From an uncultured Caryophanales bacterium (GTDB lineage: Bacteria > Bacillota_I > Bacilli_A > RF39 > UBA660): DNA of 6,643 nucleotides. The position numbers and the translations under genes were made by a program. The stretch spans positions 1 through 6,643 of the forward strand of contig CAMSXY010000071.1 in assembly GCA_947065955.1 (NCBI GenBank). The letters are read 5' to 3'. The notes beneath the pieces were generated by a model. The model was not told the origin of the DNA. It ran no database searches and saw only the letters and a list, made by a program, of their open reading frames with translations. Shown here one piece after another: positions 1 through 5,045 of this stretch. The first letter of the stretch is position 1; every line of letters starts with the position of its first letter.

Positions 1-59
1 GCAATGATATTTGGAATCGATGGAAACAAAAATATGAATTTAAAGGAGATTTAAAGTGA
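1..59 (+). CDS. 3' end of an unidentified upstream gene (partial)
   Basis: The window opens inside or near the end of a gene. The frame starting at base 3 reads NDIWNRWKQKYEFKGDLK and stops with TGA at 57-59. It overlaps the GTG start of the next gene as GTGA, the same kind of junction seen at 1405 and 3424. A second frame from base 1 is also open (ending NMNLKEI, TAA at 52-54), so the true frame is not certain. I prefer the first because of the overlap pattern and its protein-like composition rich in Trp and charged residues. Eighteen residues are too few to name a family. Confidence 0.35.
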   Translation, partial: NDIWNRWKQKYEFKGDLK

Positions 60-376
60 AAATTTTAAAAAATAAAAACGTAATAATAACGATATTAATG
101 ATTGTAGCATTTTGTCTTATTTTAATGGGAATTACAGGATGTAGTAATAATGATAAATGTAACGAAGGAACAATAACAGGAAAAATGTATAAAAAAGCAC
201 ACACTACATTTCGCAGAACTGGAAAAATAACGATTCCAATAAGACATCCAGAAAGATATTTAATTGAACTTAATCAAAATTGTACATTTGAGGTTGATAA
301 GGAAACTTTTGATAAATTGGAAGTTGGCGATGAAATCAAAAATGAAACAGGTGGGTGTTTAAATGAAACCAATTAA
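56..376 (+). CDS. Predicted phage-encoded lipoprotein, 106 aa
   Basis: The product starts with a short basic stretch (residues 1-8) and a hydrophobic core (about 9-25), then the lipobox I-T-G-C at residues 26-29. Cys29 is therefore the likely lipidated residue, and the mature protein of about 78 residues would sit on the outer face of the cell membrane. The GTG start is chosen because AAAGGAG (42-48) lies just upstream. The mature part begins with a polar linker, then a small probably beta-rich domain (about 38-98) with TGKMYKKAH near its start, PERYLIEL in the middle and FEVDKETFDKLEVGDEI near the end. From memory, similar domains occur in Bacillota and phage small lipoproteins of unknown function. 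Some phage lipoproteins block superinfection (for example Ltp of Streptococcus phage TP-J34), but no sequence here shows that role, so it is only a possibility. Confidence 0.75.
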   Translation: MKILKNKNVIITILMIVAFCLILMGITGCSNNDKCNEGTITGKMYKKAHTTFRRTGKITIPIRHPERYLIELNQNCTFEVDKETFDKLEVGDEIKNETGGCLNETN

Positions 377-803
377 AGTAATAGATTTATTAGTTAAAAT
401 AGCAAACGATGAATTGAATGATTTAACATTAGTAAGATTTTGTAAAAATAATTGTTTAACAAGATTTCATAAAAATGATAAAAGATTCGAATTTATGAAT
501 AAAGGTGATTGGAACAGTTATTTTCATGTTATTGATATAGCTGAATTAAACGATAAAGTCAAAATTCTAGAAGATATTTTAGATAAAAAAGAAAAAGAGT
601 ATTTAGAAAATCTAGTAAAACCTTTTAAAAATAAAATAAAAACAATTACAAAAAAAACTTATTATGAAACAAGTGAAGAATATATATCTATTGGCTTTTA
701 TGATTCAAAAGATAATTTTGCTCTCCCGCTCTTCAAACTAAATAGCATGTACAAAAATATGGAATTAGATAAAGAATATACGATTGAGGAATTGGGATTG
801 TAA
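363..803 (+). CDS. Two-module phage protein of unknown function, 146 aa
   Basis: The function is not known. Two parts can be seen. The N-terminal part (about 1-70) opens with PIKVIDLLVKIANDE, a motif I remember at the start of many clostridial phage hypothetical proteins. It continues with a Trp/Phe-rich stretch and ends with ELNDKVKILED. The C-terminal part (about 80-146) runs from YLENLVKPFKNKIKTITKK through EEYISI to LPLFKLNSMYKNMELDKEY and ends TIEELGL. I recall this second module as a stand-alone or fused domain in other Bacillota phage proteins, so the gene looks like a fusion of two mobile modules joined by a charged helix. No catalytic motif, membrane segment or signal peptide is visible. 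The start overlaps the lipoprotein gene by 14 bases, with GGTGGG (350-355) as the ribosome site, which suggests translational coupling. Confidence 0.8.
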   Translation: MKPIKVIDLLVKIANDELNDLTLVRFCKNNCLTRFHKNDKRFEFMNKGDWNSYFHVIDIAELNDKVKILEDILDKKEKEYLENLVKPFKNKIKTITKKTYYETSEEYISIGFYDSKDNFALPLFKLNSMYKNMELDKEYTIEELGL

Positions 804-805
804 TT

Positions 806-1192
806 ATGAAAATCGAAAAAGGAATGTATGTAAGAACTGAAAATGGAATAAAGCAAATATATAAAATAGATGAAAATAAATCAAAATACAAGTATTTATA
901 TAAATTACAAAAACAAGATGGTGATGGGTGCATTGATTTAGGCGCATTATCTAAAGAAGATATTATTGGAGAACCTAGTTTCGATCTGATTGATTTAATT
1001 GAAGTTGGTGATATTTTACATTCTAATAATGATGATCAATATTGGACAGTTGAAAATTATTTATACAAAAAGGGTGAATGTATAAACATTGAATGGAAAG
1101 TTTTGGATAGTGAAGAAAAGTTTTTAGAAAATATAGATGAAATTATTACTAAAGAACAAGCAAAAAGTGTAAGTTATAAGATTGGAGAGTGA
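806..1192 (+). CDS. Conserved phage hypothetical protein, 128 aa
   Basis: The product is an acidic soluble protein with no signal peptide or membrane segment. It begins MKIEKGMYVRTENGIKQIY, has DLIDLIEVGDIL in the middle (about residues 60-71) and ends with EIITKEQAKSVSYKIGE. From memory this three-part layout is common in proteins of unknown function carried by clostridial phages and prophages. The N-terminal GMYVRT and central EVGDIL segments suggest a small beta-barrel, but this is inference. The start lies two bases after the previous stop (TAA 801-803) with GGGA (794-797) as a moderate ribosome site. It lies within the continuous run of small genes, so co-transcription is likely. Confidence 0.78.
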   Translation: MKIEKGMYVRTENGIKQIYKIDENKSKYKYLYKLQKQDGDGCIDLGALSKEDIIGEPSFDLIDLIEVGDILHSNNDDQYWTVENYLYKKGECINIEWKVLDSEEKFLENIDEIITKEQAKSVSYKIGE

Positions 1193-1195
1193 TTT

Positions 1196-1408
1196 ATGAC
1201 AGTAAAAGAATTAAAAGACATGTTTAAAAATGTTGATAATGAAGCAGAAATAAAAATCAAGTTACATGTTTATGATAGTAATCAAATAGAAATAGATGAA
1301 ACATATGAAGATATTTATCGTGTAATTGTTGCTACTGATGTTTACGATAAAAATCAATCTTTAGATTTAGAATGTAACTATTTTTTAAAAGAAAAGGAGT
1401 CAAAATGA
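1196..1408 (+). CDS. Small phage hypothetical protein, 70 aa
   Basis: The protein opens MTVKELKDMFKNVDNEAEIKIKL, a helix followed by a strand. This resembles the start of a widespread group of small phage proteins of the 'MTVKELIEKL...D.EV' kind. The rest (DETYEDIYRVIVATDVYDKNQSLDLE, about residues 34-59) alternates hydrophobic and polar residues like beta strands. The function is unknown and no motif is visible. GGAG (1184-1187), inside the end of the preceding gene, gives a good ribosome site eight bases before the ATG. The stop overlaps the next start as ATGA, so its translation is probably coupled to that of the zinc finger gene. Confidence 0.75.
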   Translation: MTVKELKDMFKNVDNEAEIKIKLHVYDSNQIEIDETYEDIYRVIVATDVYDKNQSLDLECNYFLKEKESK

Positions 1409-1731
1409 AAATCAAGGGTGAAGAAATAGAAAAATCAATCGAAGAACAAGCGACAATATACAAATGTCCTTATTGTCGAAAAAAATTCATGCATAAGAAA
1501 AGTTATTATAATCACATCGCAAAGAGATATTGTGCAAGCTATGACATCGAATTTGTAAGAATGAGTGCAAAATATGAAGCAAATGAAATTTCAGCAGAAG
1601 AATACTATAATTATTGTTTTAAAGAAGGTTATATATATTACATGCTTAATTTTAGCGAAGTAAAAGAATTAAAAGGAAAAATATCAGATGAATTATATAA
1701 AAAAATCGAGAAGTGTTATGTATATGAATAA
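1405..1731 (+). CDS. Single zinc finger (C2HC) phage protein, 108 aa
   Basis: Residues 19-43 form a classical-looking zinc finger: Cys21-X2-Cys24-X12-His37-X5-Cys43, with an aromatic residue at Tyr19, Phe28 in the core and a basic helix (KKSYYNHIAKRYC). The spacing matches a C2H2-type finger in which the last ligand is Cys. The finger surface (RKK, HKK, AKR) is basic, so binding of DNA, RNA or an acidic partner is plausible. The remaining part (about 44-108) is acidic, predicted mostly helical and rich in Tyr (EEYYNYCFKEGYIYYML), with no recognised domain. One finger alone usually gives little DNA specificity, so it may be an adaptor or may form a dimer. The ATG overlaps the previous TGA (ATGA), preceded by AAGGAG. 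The zinc site is read directly from the sequence; the role is unknown. Confidence 0.78.
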   Translation: MKIKGEEIEKSIEEQATIYKCPYCRKKFMHKKSYYNHIAKRYCASYDIEFVRMSAKYEANEISAEEYYNYCFKEGYIYYMLNFSEVKELKGKISDELYKKIEKCYVYE

Positions 1732-1900
1732 ATTATTAGAAAAATTATACATAATCGTAATTATATTATTATTCATATTAACAATCATATCTATACTAAC
1801 AAGTCAAATAGAGATCAGTTTATTATCGATTATTTTAGAGATGATGGTGTTTGATAGAAAGGAAAATAAAAATGGATTTGTGGATAAGAAGTCAAGATAA
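1724..1900 (+). CDS. Tiny predicted membrane protein, 58 aa
   Basis: The product reads MNKLLEKLYIIVIILLFILT followed by IISILTSQIEISLLSIILE. One strong transmembrane helix spans about residues 8-27, and a second, amphipathic or membrane-associated segment spans about 29-46. The tail is polar and basic (DRKENKNGFVDKKSR). The start is uncertain: ATG at 1718 is also in frame, but GAGAAGTG (1708-1715) is better spaced for 1724. With that start the gene overlaps the zinc finger gene by eight bases, and it overlaps the following gene by 29 bases. That larger overlap and the weak ribosome site lower confidence that it is translated. The function is unknown; small phage membrane proteins of this kind can be inner-membrane modulators, but nothing here shows which. 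Confidence 0.5.
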   Translation: MNKLLEKLYIIVIILLFILTIISILTSQIEISLLSIILEMMVFDRKENKNGFVDKKSR

Positions 1901-2141
1901 AACAAAATTAGTAAAAATAGATAATATTTCATATATGGATATGGCAGAAGATATGGATACACAAAAACATTCACTATGGAATGATTGTAAAGGTATTTTA
2001 GGAACATATAAAACCAAAGAAAGAGCATTAGAAGTATTAGATGAGATAAATGACTATAAAGACGAATTAGAAAAAGCACACTTTTTAGGAATGGCAGAAA
2101 GCAAATTTGTTAGTAGTACATTTATAATGCCAAAGGAGTAA
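1872..2141 (+). CDS. Conserved small phage protein (LWIRSQDK type), 89 aa
   Basis: The protein begins MDLWIRSQDKTKLVKIDNI and has LGTYKTKERALEVLDEI near residues 44-60, ending FIMPKE. I remember this combination (LWIRSQDK, then GTYKTKERALEVLDEI, then a MPKE-like end) as very frequent in small proteins of Bacillota phages and prophages. It has no assigned function that I know. The ATG at 1872 is preferred over an upstream non-ATG start at 1851 because AAAGGAA lies at the right distance and the conserved N-terminus begins there. The 3' end contains AAAGGAG, the ribosome site of the next gene, which starts two bases after the stop. The fold is probably a small alpha/beta domain; this is inference. 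Confidence 0.85.
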   Translation: MDLWIRSQDKTKLVKIDNISYMDMAEDMDTQKHSLWNDCKGILGTYKTKERALEVLDEINDYKDELEKAHFLGMAESKFVSSTFIMPKE

Positions 2142-2143
2142 AT

Positions 2144-2365
2144 ATGAAAATAAATAGAAAAATAGTTGAAAGTTATTTAGGTAAAAGAGTAGAAATCAAA
2201 TTGTTTAATGGAATTGTATGTAAAGGAGAATTGCATAAGACCGGAGAAGAAAAATTTAAAGGAGATCCAAATTTGTTTATTCCTAAAAACTACTATTTCA
2301 CTTATAATCCTCATAATAATTGGGTATTTAGAAGTTCACATATTAAAAAAATTAAAGAGGTGTAA
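2144..2365 (+). CDS. Small Sm/SH3-like phage protein, 73 aa
   Basis: The sequence reads like a compact beta-barrel. YLGKRVEIKLFNGIVCKGEL (residues 11-30) has the pattern of strands 1-2 of Sm-like or SH3-like proteins (hydrophobic strand, N-G turn, strand with a central Gly). A loop (HKTGEEKFKGDPNLFIPKNYYF) follows, and the last strand is WVFRSSHIKKIKEV. I recall proteins with the same layout, ending in FRSSHVKKI, in clostridial phages. The Sm resemblance is from pattern only, and RNA binding is not shown. The start has an excellent ribosome site (AAAGGAG at the end of the previous gene) and a two-base gap from the previous stop. Two SH3/KOW-like genes occur further on (2370 and 3718), so small beta-barrels are a theme of this region. 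Confidence 0.78.
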   Translation: MKINRKIVESYLGKRVEIKLFNGIVCKGELHKTGEEKFKGDPNLFIPKNYYFTYNPHNNWVFRSSHIKKIKEV

Positions 2366-2369
2366 ATAA

Positions 2370-2555
2370 ATGCTAAAATTAGGCGACAAAGTAAAAATAA
2401 TAAAAGGTATTGCTAAATCCGATGAATTATATGTAGTAACATCAATACCGTTTAAAGTTGGTGGTTCAATTGTAGTTCATATCAAAAATATTAAAACTGG
2501 ACAAGTAAAACATGCTTATGATGTGACATTTTTAGAAAAGGTGAAAGATGAATAA
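2370..2555 (+). CDS. Small SH3/KOW-like phage protein, 61 aa
   Basis: MLKLGDKVKIIKGIAKSDEL at the start resembles the KOW/SH3-like pattern in which a strand with G-D-x-V is followed by a short loop and a second strand (YVVTSI). The ending YDVTFLEKV completes a small barrel. The protein is clearly related to the first 55 residues of the product of 3718-4074: by hand alignment about 26 of 55 positions are identical, including DKV, AKSD and YDVTFL. The two copies are thus paralogues in one operon, separated by about 1.2 kb. Proteins with this fold often bind nucleic acid or partner proteins, but the role here is unknown. GAGGTG (2357-2362) at the end of the previous gene serves as the ribosome site. 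The 3' end overlaps the next gene by eight bases (ATGAATAA). Confidence 0.8.
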   Translation: MLKLGDKVKIIKGIAKSDELYVVTSIPFKVGGSIVVHIKNIKTGQVKHAYDVTFLEKVKDE

Positions 2556-2844
2556 AAAGGAATTTAGAGAACATTGTGAAAAACAAATAGAGCGTTGTAT
2601 CAAATTTAATGATGAAAAGCACTTAAAGGAGCATGAATTATCATTAGCATTATTAAATGAATGTGAGTTTAGAAAAAAAGAAAAAGAAAATCTAATAAAT
2701 TGTTTAGAAAATGAAATCAAAAAAATAGAGTTATATTTAGAACAAGAAAAAGATGATGGAAACATATATAACTTAATAATTAAAATTAGAAAAGAAGATT
2801 ATAAAGATTTATTAGAAAAAATAAAGAGTGGTAAGTATGAGTGA
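2548..2844 (+). CDS. Helical/coiled-coil phage hypothetical protein, 98 aa
   Basis: The product starts MNKKEFREHCEKQIERCIKF, a charged amphipathic helix. It continues with HLKEHELSLALLNECEFRKKEKEN and NLINCLENEIKKIELYLEQE, so it is predicted to be almost entirely helical with coiled-coil character. I recall the opening (KEFREHCEKQIERC) in hypothetical proteins of clostridial phages. No catalytic motif or membrane segment is visible. Three Cys residues (10, 17, 39) are scattered and do not form a metal site pattern. AAAAGGTG lies just before the ATG and is a good ribosome site. The gene overlaps its neighbours at both ends by eight bases, consistent with coupled translation. Confidence 0.8.
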   Translation: MNKKEFREHCEKQIERCIKFNDEKHLKEHELSLALLNECEFRKKEKENLINCLENEIKKIELYLEQEKDDGNIYNLIIKIRKEDYKDLLEKIKSGKYE

Positions 2845-3427
2845 AGACAAGGTATTAGTAATTACTGATAAAGAAGAATTATATGATAAATGCGAAAATA
2901 TAGAGCAATTATTCGATAAGTATTATTTACCTTTGTTAGATATACATTATAAGAAAATATATCAATTACAGCAAGAAAATCAACAACTAAAATCTAAAAA
3001 ACCAATTAAAGATTTAAAAGAGAGAAATAATAAACTACTAGAACAATATCGTTTATGTGATATTAGAAAAGTACATTTAGAAAAAGAAAATCAACAGTTA
3101 AAAGAACAAATGGTTAATTTATATCAAGAATTTAAACTTAATAATGTTAGCACAGCAACACAATATCAAATGATTAATATGCAAAATGAAATACACATTA
3201 GAGAAGTAAGCAAATTAAAAAAACATATTGAATATTTAGAACAACAACTCAAACAAGAAGATGAAGTTATTGATGATGTAATAGAACTTGTAAATAGTAA
3301 TCCGATAGTCTTTAAAGATGAAAATTATATTGATATAGAAACAATAACTAATTGTGAAGATGCAGAGGTTCATTTTATTAGAGATTTAAAAAATATATTA
3401 CAAAGATACAAAGGAGATAATAGATGA
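2837..3427 (+). CDS. Coiled-coil phage hypothetical protein, 196 aa
   Basis: The largest gene of the early run encodes a soluble protein dominated by a coiled coil from about residue 36 to 140. The segment ENQQLK occurs twice in it (47-52 and 84-89), and leucines recur at about seven-residue intervals. The C-terminal part (about 141-196) is acidic, with a helix (EDEVIDDVIELVNSN), a possible short strand and a final helix (HFIRDLKNILQRYK). The function is unknown; a coiled coil this long suggests oligomerisation or a scaffold, but sequence alone cannot say. The ATG at 2837 is chosen over an in-frame GTG at 2828 because AGAGTGG (2825-2831) is correctly spaced for it. The start overlaps the previous gene by eight bases and the stop overlaps the next start as ATGA. 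Confidence 0.8.
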   Translation: MSEDKVLVITDKEELYDKCENIEQLFDKYYLPLLDIHYKKIYQLQQENQQLKSKKPIKDLKERNNKLLEQYRLCDIRKVHLEKENQQLKEQMVNLYQEFKLNNVSTATQYQMINMQNEIHIREVSKLKKHIEYLEQQLKQEDEVIDDVIELVNSNPIVFKDENYIDIETITNCEDAEVHFIRDLKNILQRYKGDNR

Positions 3428-3717
3428 ATAAAGAAATAAGTTTTATTGTGGAATTTGATGAAGTAAATGATAATCAATTAAATAAATTCAACGAATTTTT
3501 AGAAGATACTATGATTAAATTTCAAATATTAAAAAGTGATAATGAATTTAAAGAAAACACTAATTTAAAACAAGCACTAAATGAAATAAGAGATAATATA
3601 AGAACATTAGGCAAATTCGATGGAGAAAAATGTACTAGGAATTTTAAAATGATGAGTGCAGACTTTAATTATATTTTACAAATGATAGATAAAGTTTTAG
3701 GAGGTAGTGATGATTAA
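3424..3717 (+). CDS. Small phage hypothetical protein, 97 aa
   Basis: The N-terminal part (about 1-38) is strand-like then helical (ISFIVEFDEV, then a helix rich in Asn, Glu and Phe). The C-terminal part contains LKQALNEIRDNIRTLGKF (48-65) and NYILQMIDKVLGGSDD (82-97). I recall the pair 'ALNEIR ... ILQxIDKxLGG' as a recurrent C-terminal module in Bacillota phage proteins of unknown function, sometimes attached to coiled-coil proteins. Here it is on a separate small protein directly after the coiled-coil gene. No enzymatic motif is visible. The ATG overlaps the previous stop (ATGA) and follows AAAGGAG. The TAA stop is immediately followed by the next ATG at 3718. Confidence 0.78.
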   Translation: MNKEISFIVEFDEVNDNQLNKFNEFLEDTMIKFQILKSDNEFKENTNLKQALNEIRDNIRTLGKFDGEKCTRNFKMMSADFNYILQMIDKVLGGSDD

Positions 3718-4074
3718 ATGCTAAAAATAAACGATAAAGTTCAAATTGTAAAAGGTCCCGCAAAAAGCGATAAAATTTGGACTGTTATATCGAAACAATT
3801 TAACTTGTGTGGATCACATACTGTAAAGATTGCATGTGAAGATGAACTATTAACTTACGACGTTACATTTTTAAAAAGAATAAATCAAACACAAAATAAT
3901 GATCTTATTAAAAGACAAAGTACTTTAAATATTATTTCATCAAAATTAAAAGAAGAAGAAAGAGATTTAAAACTTGCCAAAACTGAATATCGCAAAAGAC
4001 TAAGTAGTTATAGAATTGTTTTATTAAGAGATTTATACGAAATATTTGAGAATGTTCCAAGTATAGAAAAATAG
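3718..4074 (+). CDS. SH3/KOW-like domain fused to a helical tail, 118 aa
   Basis: Residues 1-55 (MLKINDKVQIVKGPAKSDKI to YDVTFLKRI) are a second copy of the small barrel encoded at 2370-2555. The copies share about 26 of 55 residues by hand alignment, and this one has a three-residue deletion before YDVTFL. Residues about 56-118 are a lysine/glutamate-rich helix (LNIISSKLKEEERDLKLAKT) followed by RIVLLRDLYEIFENV, probably a coiled coil or a helical hairpin. The gene therefore looks like the earlier barrel gene with an added oligomerisation module. AGGAGGT (3700-3706) lies about eleven bases upstream, a little far but strong. It is the last gene of the tightly packed run and is followed by a 27-base gap. 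The function is unknown. Confidence 0.8.
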   Translation: MLKINDKVQIVKGPAKSDKIWTVISKQFNLCGSHTVKIACEDELLTYDVTFLKRINQTQNNDLIKRQSTLNIISSKLKEEERDLKLAKTEYRKRLSSYRIVLLRDLYEIFENVPSIEK

Positions 4075-4101
4075 TGGGTTTGGTTAGTGGGGAGGTAGAC
4101 A

Positions 4102-4521
4102 ATGAATTTATTTGAATTGCAAGAAGAAAAAGAGGATCTAGAAGCAGATATTCGTTATTACAAACGAGAGATTGAAAGATTAGAAGCAAAAACAGGAGTT
4201 CAAGCAACGGATTGTTCAAAGATACTAGTTGATGGATCGCGAATAATGGGTTCAACGGAAGATGCATTAATTGAACTGACGCAAATGACAATAGATTTAG
4301 ATGATGCTATAAAAAAACTTAATAATATTACATCTTTAGTAAATGAAAAATATAACAATTATCAAAAACATAACGATTACGATAAGCAGATCTACACTGA
4401 AAAAAAGTTGTTTAAATGGAGTAATGCTAAAATTTCATTAAAACATAACGGTTTAAGCAAAAGTACAATTTATAGAATTGTAGATGAAGTTGAAACTGTG
4501 GGAAAAAATGGGAAACTATGA
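4102..4521 (+). CDS. Probable phage late-gene transcription regulator (RinA/ArpU-like), 139 aa
   Basis: The N-terminal part (about 1-32) is a coiled coil (LFELQEEKEDLEADIRYYKR). The middle is helical, with LTQMTIDLDDAIKKLNNI (59-76). The C-terminal 30 residues (about 102-131) read as a helix-turn-helix: W106-S-N-A-K-I, a turn through HNGLS, and a recognition helix KSTIYRIVDEVE. This layout, and the position directly before the terminase genes, match the RinA and ArpU families, which switch on packaging and structural genes in Bacillota phages. The family assignment is by architecture and place, not by a search; a plain HTH protein of the DUF1492 kind is an alternative. GGGGAGGT just before the ATG is the strongest ribosome site in the window. 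A target may lie in the gap that follows, where an inverted repeat surrounds a promoter-like element. Confidence 0.6.
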   Translation: MNLFELQEEKEDLEADIRYYKREIERLEAKTGVQATDCSKILVDGSRIMGSTEDALIELTQMTIDLDDAIKKLNNITSLVNEKYNNYQKHNDYDKQIYTEKKLFKWSNAKISLKHNGLSKSTIYRIVDEVETVGKNGKL

Positions 4522-4537
4522 ATGTTAATATGGTATC

Positions 4538-4560
4538 GTGGAAATAATTAAAAAATCCAC
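4538..4560. repeat. Inverted repeat GTGGA-N13-TCCAC before the terminase genes
   Basis: GTGGA at 4538-4542 is mirrored by TCCAC at 4556-4560 around an A/T-only centre. It lies in the only sizeable gap after the putative regulator gene and almost exactly fills the spacer of the candidate promoter at 4539-4567. It could be a protein-binding site (operator) or a weak RNA hairpin with a five base pair stem. A short inverted repeat can occur by chance in AT-rich DNA, so the support is positional. Confidence 0.35.
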
Positions 4561-4567
4561 ATATAAA
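4539..4567 (+). promoter_or_regulatory. Candidate sigma-70-type late promoter
   Basis: TGGAAA (4539-4544, four of six matches to TTGACA) and TATAAA (4562-4567, five of six to TATAAT) are separated by 17 bases. Transcription would start near 4574 and read toward the terminase genes. The poor -35 box fits a promoter that needs an activator, which is how RinA/ArpU-type systems work. AT-rich DNA gives many false promoter matches, so this remains tentative. Confidence 0.3.
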
Positions 4568-4587
4568 ACCCTCTTTTATTCTAGTAG

Positions 4588-4609
4588 AGAATCTTCGGAT
4601 TCTTTTTTT
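4588..4609 (+). terminator. Intrinsic terminator with UUCG tetraloop
   Basis: AGAATC (4588-4593) pairs with GATTCT (4598-4603) around the very stable C(UUCG)G loop (4594-4597). The hairpin is followed at once by a run of seven T (4603-4609). A G-T and an A-T pair can extend the stem to eight base pairs. It ends transcription from the upstream operon just before the packaging genes. If the candidate promoter at 4539-4567 is real, the terminator also lies downstream of that promoter and could act as a control point. Confidence 0.85.
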
Positions 4610-4637
4610 GTATTGTGAGGAAGGAAAGGTGATAAAA

Positions 4638-5045
4638 ATGTCTAATGAAAATTTAATACCATTTAATGAACGAACAGAGGAAGAACAAAGAGAATTAGCT
4701 AAACAGGGTGGGATAGCTAGTGGAGAAGCAAGAAGAAGAAAACGAGATATAAAAAATACATTAGATATTTTATTATCAAAACCGTTTAAATTAAAAAATA
4801 AAGGTTCTAAGTCTATAATAAATCAAATAAAAAGTTTAGGTATAGATGAAAATGAAATAGACAATCAAATGGCTATGGCTTATTCGATGTTTTTAATGAC
4901 ATTAACAGGTGGAAAAGGTGCTGTGAATGCTTTTAACAGCATTCGTGACACATTGGGTGAAAAACCACAAGAAAAAATAGGTATTGTTGGACAATTAACT
5001 TATGAAGAGGCATTAAAAAAAGTCAGTGATCGTGATGAGTATTAA
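4638..5045 (+). CDS. Probable terminase small subunit, 135 aa
   Basis: The small terminase subunit recognises phage DNA and brings the large subunit to it for packaging. The assignment rests mainly on position: the gene lies directly before, and overlaps by 11 bases, an unmistakable large terminase. The protein starts MSNENLIPFNERTEEEQREL, followed by a basic Gly/Lys/Arg segment AKQGGIASGEARRRKRDIK (21-39) that could contact DNA, and a helical core (about 40-108, including AMAYSMFLMTLTGGKGAVNAF). It ends with the short tail TYEEALKKVSDRDEY, a likely contact for the large subunit. I recall proteins with this KQGGIASGEARR opening annotated as small terminase in Bacillota phages. ATG 4638 is chosen over a TTG at 4608 because AAAGGTG (4625-4631) is well placed and the TTG lies in the terminator region. 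Confidence 0.72.
   Translation: MSNENLIPFNERTEEEQRELAKQGGIASGEARRRKRDIKNTLDILLSKPFKLKNKGSKSIINQIKSLGIDENEIDNQMAMAYSMFLMTLTGGKGAVNAFNSIRDTLGEKPQEKIGIVGQLTYEEALKKVSDRDEY

Noticed and set aside
733..933. Minus-strand open frame; similar minus-strand frames lie at 1804-2079, 2532-2765, 3932-4291, 5013-5234, 5553-5765, 6110-6295 and 6339-6542.
   Set aside because: All lie opposite strong + strand genes. Their products are low-complexity, hydrophobic or Ser/Leu/Phe-rich sequences typical of the reverse complement of AT-rich coding DNA.
2837..3427. Leucine-zipper-like coiled coil suggesting a bZIP-type DNA-binding protein.
   Set aside because: No basic DNA-binding region precedes the heptads. The repeats are more consistent with a general oligomerisation coiled coil.
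1..4521. Possibility of a recoded genetic code (TGA or TAG read as an amino acid).
   Set aside because: Genes end cleanly at TAA, TGA and TAG in places matched by downstream ribosome sites and starts, and Trp is encoded by TGG inside genes.
4518..4551. Two nine-codon frames after the regulator gene: ATG 4518 (MNVNMVSWK, overlapping the stop as ATGA) and ATG 4522 (MLIWYRGNN).
   Set aside because: They are too short to support, have no recognisable product, and overlap the candidate regulatory repeat.
4608..4637. Upstream TTG start that would add ten residues to the small terminase.
   Set aside because: It begins inside the terminator T-run. The ATG at 4638 has a good ribosome site and a plausible conserved N-terminus.
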